Source of the DNA: Darksidea phi
Lineage: Eukaryota; Ascomycota; Dothideomycetes; Pleosporales; Lentitheciaceae
DNA: 64,000 nucleotides
NCBI GenBank assembly: GCA_030770425.1
Contig: JASJFT010000087.1
Location: 62,001-126,000 of the forward strand
Direction of reading: 5' to 3'
Shown here: positions 1 to 10,469 of the stretch, piece by piece
Position numbering within the stretch: position 1 is the stretch's first letter
Layout of the letters: each line of letters begins with the position of its first letter
Made by a program: the position numbers and the translations under genes
Notes under the pieces: model-generated
What the model was told of the DNA's origin: nothing
What the model saw: the letters and a program-made list of their open reading frames with translations, nothing else
Databases searched by the model: none

Positions 1-676
1 CTACGCGATTTGATGCTCAGCTACATGTTATCCACTCTTCGCTAGATTCGTTTTTGAAGGACCCTGTGAGTCCCGAGTGGGAAGGTTTCAAGGCCGGCTT
101 CGATGTGGACAAGAAGACGGAGGCGATTGCCAAGGATTTGGAGAAACATGCTGAGCTGAGGACGGCGATGGAGAAATGTGTGCCGGAGAAGGTTGAGTAT
201 GCCGCGTTCTGGTGCAGGTATTACTTTTTGCGGCATGTGATTGAGAGCGAAGAGGCGCGGAGACGAGAGATGCTAAAAGGTGCGATTTCTCCCAACCCAC
301 TACAACAAACGGTAACCTGACGTATCACGCAGCATCCACTCCAGCAGACGAGGAAGAAATAGCCTGGGACGAAGACTCAGACTCAGACGCCGACTCGCCT
401 TCATCATCAACCCCCAAGACCAGCAAAACCTTCACCGACAGGCCCGCCACCAACCTCGCTGCCTCGACAAAAACCCTCAAACCGGAATCCGCTCCCGCGG
501 AAGACGACACTCTCAAGCCCGCGCAACCACGTCGGTCGAACGACGAAAAGAGTGTGGCAGACAGCGATGCGAGCTACGATCTCGTAAGCGGTGCGACAAG
601 CCGTGCGCCGGGGAGTCCGCAGGATCGCAAGAAGGAGGCTGTTGCTGAGGAGAGCGATGAGGAGGATTGGGAATAG
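1..676 (+). CDS. BSD-domain protein, 3' part (5' end outside window)
   Basis: Coding is read in two exons, about 3-279 and 333-676, joined by a 53-nt intron (280-332). The first exon encodes most of a BSD domain: a helical stretch with the paired aromatic residues typical of the family ([11 protein letters not shown] near its start, [10 protein letters not shown] near its end). The split codon at the junction restores one frame, giving GKAS-free continuity into [14 protein letters not shown]. The C-terminal half is acidic and Ser/Pro-rich, and ends [12 protein letters not shown] domains occur in TFIIH p62/Tfb1 and in Dos2/synapse-associated proteins. The short BSD domain followed by an acidic low-complexity tail fits the Dos2/BSD1 type better than Tfb1. 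This is inference, because the N-terminus is missing. Confidence 0.8.
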
Positions 677-998
677 TAGGCTCGCGTTTGTTTGCGTTTG
701 GGTGGAAGGCGTTCATAGGTACCCCATGTTTGGGTGAGGCATCACGTGTAGTTTTTGGTCTTTGATATTGAACCAGGTCAATATCACTTTTCATCGACAG
801 CTGAAAAGCTATTCTTTGCACTGTCGTATCATACTATGCTACATCCGCCATGCCATGCTATGCTTGGTGAAAATCCTCACCAAAATTTTGTCAAAGGGAA
901 GTGGTATCTCTAAATGTTAAGCAGATTGATCCGAACACCTGGCTCTATGCATACTTTCATGTCTTATCCCACAGCCACCCTTGTCTGCTCTGTCTCAT
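677..998. other. Intergenic, convergent 3' ends
   Basis: Lies between the 3' end of the BSD gene (+) and the 3' end of the Yrb30-type gene (-). It is probably two 3' UTRs. No ORF or repeat in it is convincing. Confidence 0.6.
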
Positions 999-3389
999 TC
1001 AGACACCCTTGCCGGTACTGCTCGGTGGCGTGTCGGGCACGTGGCTTCCTCTCCCCAACTGCCTGGCTGCCGTAGCCTGTTTCACTCTCGGTGAACTGGA
1101 CGTTGGAGGTGCTGTAGGCGGTCCGTGGAATCTAGGCTGCTTCATCCCATTGATCTGGCTCGGCTGCGTGGTTGCTCTTCTAAGCAGCGGGCTGGCAGAC
1201 GACGGGTTCGCCAACGATGTCCTACTCTCTCGTGACGGAAAAGGAATATCTGCCGAAGACTTGGAGCGATTGCCAGGGATGGGCGAGGAGTTTAGGTAGG
1301 AAGGTGACTGCATTGGTGTCGAGGAGCGTGAGCGCGAGGCTTTTCCGTGTGGATAACCTTCGTAGTCGTAGGACTTGCCATCAACAGGAGAGATATCGTC
1401 GTACCCTTGCTCGCCGTCATGAAATTCGTGCTCGAGGTACTCTTCCCCTCGACGTTTGATTGGGCTCTCGTCGTAGGGATCGAAGCCCACCCTCATGCGT
1501 GCTTCGCGGCGTACACGTCGTCGCAGTTCGCTATCACCACCTGCGCCGACGGTACTGCTGTCTGAGAGGAAAAAGGTGAGGAGTTCGTCCGGGATGGCGA
1601 GGTGCGACGTCTGCTGGAATTGTTGAAGTGCAGTGAGCCGGATAAGCATTTCAAGCAGGGAGAGCGATGTCTTGATAGGCGGGAGTGCGGTTGGCTTCTG
1701 TACGTTCTGGCGTATTGGAGATGGAGACTTCTTCTGTGGTGAGGGAACGAGCTGTGTATTCGGAGGTATCGACTGCAAGGGTGTGGAGGGACGGAGATCA
1801 AGCTTCGAGAAGTAGGAGGCTAGTCCTGGAGATTCAGCAGGAGTGCGCTCTGGGGTAGCAACTTCGGGTGAAGGCGAACGGAGCTCAACTTCAGACTCGT
1901 CAAGTTCAGAGTCTGTAGAGGGTTCTTCAGTGTACACCTCGAATGCCATCCACTCGAGGTCGAGATTTGGAGGGAGGCGCCATGGATGTGTTTGCGGCTC
2001 ATTCTCCGGTGGCTCTTGTGGCAGCTCGGCAGTAGACTCGCGTCGAAGCTGGGCATCTAGCTCTGATTGCTCGTCTTCGAGGTCCGAGCCTCCTACAGTA
2101 TGTGAGTCGTCTGAGCCGTCCGAGTCGTAATGAGTTTCAACTGCATTCTTCTCGATCATGCGGCGCGGTGGCAAAGCGTTGACATCTCGTTTTAGAAGGA
2201 GGATGGGATTGTTAGATTCCCCTTCGGTGCCGATGTTCAAGATCTTTCCTGTATCGGCATAGAAGATCTTAGATATCTCATGAATCGGAATGAGTTCACG
2301 CACACCAGCTAGGTCTACACCTTCATACGGACCGGGCTGGGCTTCATCATCATCGAAAGTGTGTACACGGTCATCTTCCAGGTCCTCTACAATCAGTAGT
2401 TGATAAGCGAATTCATGAAGCCGCCCTTCTGACGGGATGTGATGCTGGTCTGCCTCATCCGCTCGCCTGGTGTCGCCTCCAAAAGGCGTCGGATAGTCGT
2501 AAACATTGTCGAGCGGGACTCTCAAAAGCAAAACGCGTGCTTTGTGCATAACCTCTTTCCAGGTCGTATTGCGGATACCTTCCTCATCTTGGGCCCTATA
2601 TGCATGACCGGAAAAGAGCATGTACATGGAGAGAGTAAAAGTGGGTCCGATCTGTTGGGCTCGAGGCATCGACATATTATACTGGGTGTCACCAGCCGTG
2701 AGGAAGGTACTAGCCTGCAACAGGCGCGACGGCGACACGGTAGCCGGGAGCGTCGTGGAGAGATTGACACCAGAGGTCGTGATTGCTAGATTGATCAAGG
2801 GCACTGCATCCTCGATTCGATTGAGTAGTTTCTTGATCTCGGAAATGATCAGTTTCAGTTCAAGGTCGTTCTGGGCACGCGACACGCTTCTCGAACTGCC
2901 TTTGCGAGCAAGCTGTGTCTCTCCGACCGCCTTTGCGAGACGAATCCCCAGAGACTGAATGTCCCATCGAAGGGACTTGGTAAGAGTCACGGCAGACTCG
3001 AGGGATGTATTTCCACGGGCCGCTATCAGTTCGATCATGTCGATTGCCGGTGAGATGATCTGCCTTGTCAGACAGTGGTCGCAATGTTGGCCTCGGGCGA
3101 CTCACTCTGATCTTTCCCTCCAACCGCAGCTGCAAGGCTGCCAGCTCCTCCTTCTCATGGCCTTCTACGGTCTGATCCTCATTAGTGTGAGACCAGGCAT
3201 CTCAAGCTAACTTGAGTCACGAACTTTAAGCAAACGGCCGCACTGCCGGATGGCATAGCCGCTCGTTATGGTGATGCCTGTCTTGATGGCATAGTTCATT
3301 GCCTGTTGAGTCACCTGTGGAAGCGTCAGCTAGAACTTGACGAATCATATGAGACCGGGGACTCATACTTTTGATAGTAAGACCTCCAT
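999..3389 (-). CDS. RanGTP-binding protein, Yrb30 type
   Basis: Four exons on the minus strand: 3389-3369, 3314-3225, 3171-3106 and 3059-999, giving 745 aa. Each junction has GT..AG ends and keeps frame. The N-terminus (MEVLLSK, then QAMNYAIKTGITITSGYA and IRQCGRLLK) is the conserved opening of the fungal Ran-binding family represented by yeast Yrb30, which binds RanGTP and modulates nuclear transport. The body (about residues 60-350) is helical and conserved. The C-terminal half is Ser/Pro-rich and charged, probably disordered, and makes this protein longer than yeast Yrb30. The longest open frame begins at an internal Met at 3038 and misses 66 residues. The gene diverges from the eRF3 gene across about 500 bp. 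Confidence 0.85.
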
Positions 3390-3884
3390 GTTGGCTGTGC
3401 GGCCGGCTTTGGGCGAGACTGTGGTGTGATCGCGAAGGCCAAGCTCTCAACGAAAAATGGAAGTCGGAATTCATGGAGAAGAGGTGAAGTTAGGGAGACA
3501 CAGCACACACACGGTGGACGTCATATCTGAGACGGTCGTCCGTCCATGCTGTCGACAAATGTTTGTGACGGCGGGGAATCCTAAGCCCCATGTCACACAA
3601 CGGGAGGGGCTGACTCAAGCGGCACCAGCCACGCACCCCACCGAGGCCTCCCCGACCCACGTCAATTTCTCTTTCGCCGCCCAACCGCCTCTCACGCCGC
3701 CCAAGCGCGCCGTGCACTGCTTCTTGTCGCTCTTTACATACGGGCTACTAATAGTACAGACCCCTTTCCTCTTCTCGCCCTTCATCCCGCAAGAGTTCTG
3801 TTCTGATCGCTTCGCAGCCACCCCACCTGCGACAAACCCACTGCCAACCGAGGCTTCGACACTCACACACACAAAGACGTCACT
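3390..3884. promoter_or_regulatory. Divergent promoter, Yrb30-type gene / eRF3 gene
   Basis: This 495-bp stretch separates two divergent starts. It contains long pyrimidine-rich runs on the plus strand shortly before the eRF3 ATG, as often seen in fungal housekeeping promoters. No specific factor site is claimed. ORFs here only run into the genes in the wrong frame. Confidence 0.5.
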
Positions 3885-6260
3885 ATGGCGGATTCGTGGG
3901 AGCAGGAGGAGGACAATCTGTCGCAACAGGCACAAAACATGTCGCTCAATAACGACGGGCAGGGACAAGGCCAATTCCGCCCCGGTGGAAACACTTTCAC
4001 TCCTGGCGCGTCATCCTTCACGCCTGGCGCGCAGTCGTTTACGCCTGGACAACAATACCAGCAATATGGCGGCGGCTACCAGCAGCAGGGCTATGGTCAA
4101 TATTACAACCAGCAGGGATACGGGAACTATCCGCAATACGGACAGCAGCAAGCCTATCCTCAGTATGGACAGCAGCAGCAATACGGGCAATATCAGCAGC
4201 AGGGCTATGGGAACCAGTACGCTGGCTACCAGCAGCAGCAAAACCCGCAGCAACCCCAACAGCAACAGCAGCAACAAGCCCCCGTACAAATAGCGAAGAG
4301 GCCGGCAGCGGGCGAGCAAAGTTTGGATTCAGCGCCTGCCCCACCAAAGGCCAAGGTATTGAGCATTGGCGGCGACACAGCACCCAAAGCAAAGGTCCTG
4401 TCCATCGGCGCCGAGAGCGCAGCACCGAAGGTGGAAAAGACGAGTGGCACCAAAGTTCTCAGCTTGGGAACACCAGCGGCCGCGCCATCTTCGGCAAAAG
4501 ATAATGTGAACAAGAAGGCTCCAGAGGCGGGTGCGAAAGTTACTGCCGCAAAGGCCATCGAGAAGACCGGCGAGTCCACCAAGGCCACCCCCACCGCATC
4601 TGGCAAGACGTCGCCCACCGCCTCCGGACGTAGCTCCCCCACTCCCGCTGCCGAGGCCAAAGCGCGGGCTGCCGCCGATGTTGAGAAGGAACAAGCAGAA
4701 GATGTCGACGAAGAGACCCTGGCGGACATGTACGGAAAGGAGCATGTCAACATTATTTTCTTGGGCCATGTCGATGCGGGCAAGTCGACACTTGGTGGAA
4801 GTATTCTGTATGCGACTGGCATGGTAGACGAGCGGACCATGGACAAGTGTAAGTGGCACACATTTGAGGCTGGCCCAAGACTGACCAGCTGCAAGACAAA
4901 AGGGAGGCGAAGGACGCTGGGACAGAGACCTGGTACCTCTCATGGGCACTGGATCTCACTAAGGAGGAGCGATCAAAGGGCAAGACAGTAGAGGTCGGCC
5001 GAGGATTCTTCGAGACAGAAAAGCGCCGATACTCCATTCTAGATGCGCCAGGCCACAAGACATACGGTAAGCATTCCGTGTCACGACCCAGGAGCAATCC
5101 ACCCATGGTTTCTAACAACGTCGTCAGTACCAAGCATGATCGGTGGTGCGTCTCAAGCAGATGTTGGAATCTTGGTCATTTCTGCACGCAAAGGCGAATA
5201 CGAGACCGGTTTCGAAAAGGGAGGGCAGACACGCGAGCACGCCATGTTGGCCAAAACACAGGGTGTAAACAAGCTGGTGGTTGCGGTAAACAAAATGGAT
5301 GACTCAACGGTTGAGTGGAGCGAGGAACGCTACAAGGAGTGCACAACCAAATTGACTGCCTTCCTGAAAGGCGTTGGTTACAACCCCAAGACAGACGTGG
5401 CATTTATGCCTATCTCAGCTCAAACCACAAGTAAGCCAGCCCTGACGGTTCTTTCATCTATGCGGATGCTCACTTTTGGCAGTCGGCATCAAAAACAGGG
5501 TTCCCAAAGACCTCGCGCCATGGTACGACGGACCCAGTCTGTTGGAGTATCTGGACGGCATGAAAGCACTCGAGCGCAAGATCAACGCTCCTTTCATGAT
5601 GCCCATTTCTGCCAAATACAGGGATCTCGGCACCATGGTCGAAGGAAAGATCGAGTCAGGTATCATCAAAAAGGATGCGAAGTACCTACTCATGCCCAAT
5701 CGAGAGACAATATCGATTTCCGCTCTTTACGGCGAGCAGGAAGACGAGATCCCCGCTGCGACGTGCGGTGACCAAGTGCGCATCCGTATCCGTGGCGTTG
5801 AGGAGGAAGACATACTCCCTGGCTACGTCCTTTGCTCACCAAAACGTCCAGTCCATCGCGTTTCTTCGTTTGAAGCCCAGATTGTGCTCTTAGACCTCAA
5901 GAGTATCCTCACAGCAGGCTACAACTGTGTGTTGCACGTACATGCCGCTCAAGAAGAGGTTACATTCGCGGCGCTGCTACATAAACTGGAGAAAGGAACA
6001 GGGCGAAAAAGCAAAAAAGCTCCGGGTTTTGCCACAAGGGGGATGTCGATCATTGCGCGGTTGGATGTTACCGGCACAGCTGGTGCTATCTGTGTTGAGC
6101 GGTTTGAAGACTACCCTCAACTGGGTCGTTTTACGCTTAGGTATGGTTCCCGGCGTACATTCATGAGAACAGTGCTAACATACACAACAGAGATTCTGGA
6201 CAGACCATTGCTATCGGCAAGATTACCAAGTTGATCACAGATACATCGCAGGCAGCTTAA
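3885..6260 (+). CDS. SUP35: Translation termination factor eRF3 (Sup35), prion-like N-terminus
   Basis: Five exons: 3885-4848, 4896-5066, 5128-5430, 5483-6140 and 6191-6260, giving 721 aa. eRF3 is the GTPase that works with eRF1 to release the finished polypeptide in the cytosol. Residues about 1-135 are rich in Q, N, Y and G, with FTPGA-type repeats followed by YQQQGYGN-like repeats. Residues about 135-285 form the charged/Ala-Lys middle region, with two PKAKVLSIGG-type repeats that are a conserved eRF3 feature. The EF-Tu-like GTPase follows: G1 GHVDAGKST, G3 DAPGH, G4 NKMD, then two beta-barrel domains ending in TKLITD. Intron 1 (4849-4895) must use the acceptor at 4895 to restore DKYKREAKDAG. 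Confidence 0.97.
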
Positions 6261-7034
6261 ACAGCCTAAAGATAACGTATGGCAACTCCAATTGATATAG
6301 ATGACAGCAGTCTGCATGTCGATACCATTGGCGTGATGTGATGGTACCAGGATATGATACAAAGAATATGAATGCGCATCTCCATTCCGCCCCTGCTTTG
6401 CAAAGGGGCCGTTTCAGCTTGCAGATTGTAACAAGTGATGGTGATGTCAAAGTAAGTTCACTCTTACCTAGCCTTATTCGGCAACCCTACCGCCAGAGAG
6501 CAACGGCAAAAGGCGATGCAGACAAGCCTTTTAGTGCTGCGATCCATAGTCAACCTTAATTCACTTGCCTCTCTAGGAAGGTCTCAAGAAGTGGAATGGT
6601 TGAAGAAACATAGCGGCGACTCGACTGAAATGGAGAGTATGAATTACCGCGTTTCTGCCTTTGAGCTTCCTCTTTTCGCGCTACTTGTTAGTTCGCGAAC
6701 CTTAGACTATCAAAAGAGTAGTTCAAATGGCCCAGGACATAGCAAGTAAACACTAGGTAGAAAGTAGGGAGAAAGAAAAGATTTGTATAGGAAAATGATG
6801 GGCTCTTCGCACCCGCCAGAAATACAAATTTTGAAAGCCTCTGCCAATCTAAATCTCTCGATCGACGTGGGAAGTTACCAGCCACATCAGCCACATCAGC
6901 CACGTCAGCCACATCAGCCGCATCAGCCGCATCAGCCCTGCGCTCCGCAACACCAAAGTTTCCGCAACTCTCCATCACCAACCCCGCAATCACGCAGCGC
7001 ACGCAGCGCCCATCCCTCCACACCATTACCCACC
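6261..7034. other. Intergenic with in-frame 9-bp tandem repeats near 6892-6940
   Basis: Holds the 3' UTR of the eRF3 gene and the promoter/5' UTR of the Saf4-type gene. At about 6892-6940 a 9-bp unit (CAGCCACAT and variants) repeats five to six times. The frame of the downstream gene stays open through it, so it would read as His-Gln-Pro repeats if translated. I treat it as 5' UTR. Confidence 0.55.
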
Positions 7035-8111
7035 ATGCAAGGCTTCAACATGGGCCGGTACTATCCGCCCGACGCCGAAAATGCCCCCCGCTTCAACACC
7101 ACCCATCCCCTCGGCGCGCGCGCAAAGAAAGCAAACCAGGGCATCCTCACCGTCCGCTTCGAGCTCCCCTTCGCTGTCTGGTGCAACACATGCAAACCTC
7201 CCTCTATAATTGGCCAGGGCGTGCGCTTCAACGCCGAGAAGAAGCAAGTAGGGAATTACTACACCACGCCAATATGGAGTTTTCGCATGAAGCATACAGC
7301 GTGTGGGGGTTGGTGGGAGATCAGGACGGATCCTAAGGGTGCGGAGTATGTCGTCGTTGAGGGGGCAAGACGGAGAGATTACGGGGAGGAGGAGAAGGGT
7401 GGGGAGGGCGACTTGAAGTTTATGACGGAAGAGGAGCGAGAGAAAAGAAGGACGGATGCTTTTGCCAGCCTGGAGGGAAAGATCGAAGAGAAAGGAGTTG
7501 AGAGAGGTAATAAAGAGCGGGTAGATGAGCTGTATGAGAAGGCACAGGTGTGGAGGGACCCGTACGAGATCAACGCGAAGTTGAGAAAGGGCTTCCGGGT
7601 GCAGAGGAAAATACTCAAAAAGGAGGAAAAGCACAAGAAAGGGATGCAAGATAAGTTCAGCTTAGGCATCGATATCGTGGATGCGACAGAGGCCGATGTT
7701 GTTCGAGCGAAGATGGTGGATTTCGGGGCTATGGGGACGAACGAAGGGCTGATCGAGGAGGCGGTGAAAAGACCGCTGTTTGCGACGAAGGATGAGCGTG
7801 AAACTGCCGACGCGAGCTCGAAGCCGAAGAAGCTCAAGTCTGAACTTGGCGCTGAAAAGAGTCGACATGATCTGCAACAGACCCTTGTCGGGAACACGAG
7901 GGCATCCATCGATCCATTTCTTTCTGTTGATGCGAAGAGTACGCCGAAGATGAATCTGGGTATCTTGAAGCGCAAGAGGGATGCAAATCCTGTATTGGAC
8001 ACAGAAGCATCGACACCGCACCGAATTACCACCCAGGAGACCACATCAGAGGAGACGTTCTCAAGGAAACCTCTGTTTGTGACAGCGCTTGTAGAGTACG
8101 ACTCGGACTGA
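7035..8111 (+). CDS. Splicing factor, Saf4 / CCDC130 (CWC16 family)
   Basis: Single exon, 358 aa. The N-terminus MQGFNMGRYYPPD, then ILTVRFELPFAVWC, GQGVRFNAEK and FRMKHTACGG, is the conserved core of the Yju2/CWC16 superfamily, CCDC130/Saf4 branch. These proteins join the spliceosome around catalytic activation. Likely zinc ligands are the CNTC pair and the HTAC pair. The first Cys of the second pair is His, as I recall for fungal Saf4 proteins. The C-terminal half is charged and coiled-coil-like, with nuclear-type KR stretches. The start at 7035 fits the family. The frame is open 84 codons further upstream, through a His-Gln-Pro repeat, but that extension does not resemble the family. Confidence 0.92.
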   Translation: MQGFNMGRYYPPDAENAPRFNTTHPLGARAKKANQGILTVRFELPFAVWCNTCKPPSIIGQGVRFNAEKKQVGNYYTTPIWSFRMKHTACGGWWEIRTDPKGAEYVVVEGARRRDYGEEEKGGEGDLKFMTEEEREKRRTDAFASLEGKIEEKGVERGNKERVDELYEKAQVWRDPYEINAKLRKGFRVQRKILKKEEKHKKGMQDKFSLGIDIVDATEADVVRAKMVDFGAMGTNEGLIEEAVKRPLFATKDERETADASSKPKKLKSELGAEKSRHDLQQTLVGNTRASIDPFLSVDAKSTPKMNLGILKRKRDANPVLDTEASTPHRITTQETTSEETFSRKPLFVTALVEYDSD

Positions 8112-10469
8112 AACACAAGGTGCCTTTTCTTTGATGAAACTAGGCCATTTTCAGATCCTGAAAGTCCTGTTCCAGTCGAGGTGTTATGAACCACGCCCGT
8201 CCTCCGCCATTTTACCCTGCTAGGGGTTACATCTAGACACAAATAAACGCTCACCCGCACATGTGCACACATGTGGCTATACTCTCACTCTCGATGTTCC
8301 TTACTACACCGTAGAGTCTAATCACAGCAAGCCTTGTAAGCGTCAAAGGCGACTACGACCCATACCATTCCGCTCTCAGATGCCTGGCCTCTAAGACCCG
8401 ACCACCGCTATTTGGATGGGTAGGACTTGGTCACAGATACCAAGCGGATATCTGTTGAAAAATTTGCCGCAAGGAATGGCAGACGGCAACGAAGGATGGG
8501 AGGGCAATATCTCCCAGATAATTAATAGGTGCGTCACTAAATTCGAGACTCCCATTTCCATCATATTGCTACGGCGATCAGTGAATTCTCTCAATAGAGC
8601 TAGTAGAATTCAGATGCCTTAGCCTCTGCATGTTGACGAGTACGGAGCACTACTGAGTCAAGCAGCTTTTCCTGCGAATTAGCTCAAAGCATACAATTTC
8701 TCAGCCAAACGGCGCGCAGTAGTCAATCGACATTCATGCTAGGGCGCGCTCAAGATCAGATCTCGATGATCTCAAGGACACTCTAGTGTATCTCGCAGTG
8801 AGTCTCCCCCAGGCTCTGGACCTCTTAGAAAAGGACCACCAACGACGGCGAATCTCGGTGATATGCGGAATCAAACACGACTGCTCCGAAAGATCATCGA
8901 TAGCTTGAACCGCATTTAGAGAGCACGGAGGCGACCAACATAGTTCGCATGAGATGGAGTTTCGGCTCCATTCTCAGCTCAATGTTGCCATCCTTACTTA
9001 CAGGACGATAGTAACGCCAATCCAGAGACTTTCACCTCTGTTTTAAGAGGTTCTCTATTTACTTTTAGTGTTACTTATATCTAAAGTACTAAGTCTAACC
9101 CCTATAATTCTATTAACTTTTCTTATCTAGGTTCTATATTATGAAGGGTGTTACTTGGATGCAAGCGATCCGGCTTATCATATGCCGGTGTATATTGCTT
9201 CGGGAGCAAAACCTCAAGATCTCATCATCAAGCTTGTGAGAGCTTCTGGCTCTTGAGGAAGTGGTGCCAGAGAGAGGTAAAGTTGCGATGTTCAGCTGGG
9301 GAAAGGATTTGGGGCCATAACCGGTGGAAGCTTTCTATATTGGACTTGAATAAAAGATGTGTTCAGGTTATCGAATATCCATTCCGATGCTGCCGACAAA
9401 ACTCTTATTTATTTCATTTCCAGATTTCGTTCCTGTTCCAAAGCTTCCCGATCTCGCAAAACTTTCTTCAATCCCCAATATTTGATTTGCTTTGATAGTT
9501 CTTCATAGCTCTCCCTTGATCGATGATGCTGCCACTCTTTCTCTTCATACACGATTAATAGGTCTGGTGTGGCGTAAGCATAGCATACCATCAGCGTTGC
9601 ATTGGCTAGTAACGATAGTTGCCTTTCCAAGCCCTAGCAGCCCCTAAGATGTTCTCGCGGACACCTATCAGCTAAGGATGGACCGCGGAAACATAATCGT
9701 GAACCGTGACAAACCCTTCCTTGCCTGCTAAAGAAACTTTCATCTTCCGGGGCCGGTCTTCACCACAACATCGCAACAAGTGCCCGTGTTCCTCCTCATC
9801 CACTCGCTATATACTCTGAAACAGGAAAAGTCGCTCGCTTGAAATATTACAACACACAATTTGACTCGGAATTACTGACGAAGTCGACCTCTTCGTTATC
9901 AGCCTTCATAACGAGTACAGGGATATGCGTTATACCTTCTAACCTAGCCATTACATTCTCTCTCCTATAGGACTTTTGCATTCTAAACTTTTTAAGAATA
10001 GCTGTTATCATATACACATTATATGATTGTGATAACCTTCTTCGCGGTAGGATCGTCACTCTCCGAAAGCGTTTCCACGGGGACCTTCAGTCCATCTGCC
10101 GTTTCCATGTACCTAGACGATCGCCCTAGTATATCACAGTCCAGTTCTACCAGCCCAAGCCGTTGTAACAAGACATCTTCATCTTGACCTTGCCTCTCCT
10201 TCCCTTTCAATGACTTGGGGTGGATAGGTGCTAGTACGAGTGCCGTGTACGAAACGTCAGAATCTACTAGCAGACTCGGTAGTAGCTACAATCAGAACGC
10301 ATTATCTTAAACCCTCCTCGTTTGTGGTGGCTTCCGTCTTGTAGTTTGTTTGTCTCGAGACGAGGCTGCAATGATCTGCGTCTTCCTGGACATTCTCCTT
10401 CCAAGGTTAATCGCGCCGGATAGCGGCCCACTAAACCTGACACGAAAGCCGGTCTATTGTCCGTCATTC
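8112..10469. other. Long gene-poor stretch with short AT-rich tracts
   Basis: No convincing gene. Short ORFs on both strands mostly begin at TTG or GTG. The part around 9030-9140 is AT-rich with many TA steps. On the minus strand, fragments around 9409-9630 and 9847-10210 have protein-like composition but match nothing I recognise. They may be decayed gene pieces. This is the proximal side of the accessory island that carries the HET gene. Confidence 0.5.

Noticed and set aside
7379..8272. 297-codon minus-strand ORF opposite the Saf4 gene
   Set aside because: It is the antisense shadow of a clearly conserved coding region and is Ser/Phe-rich, as such shadows usually are.
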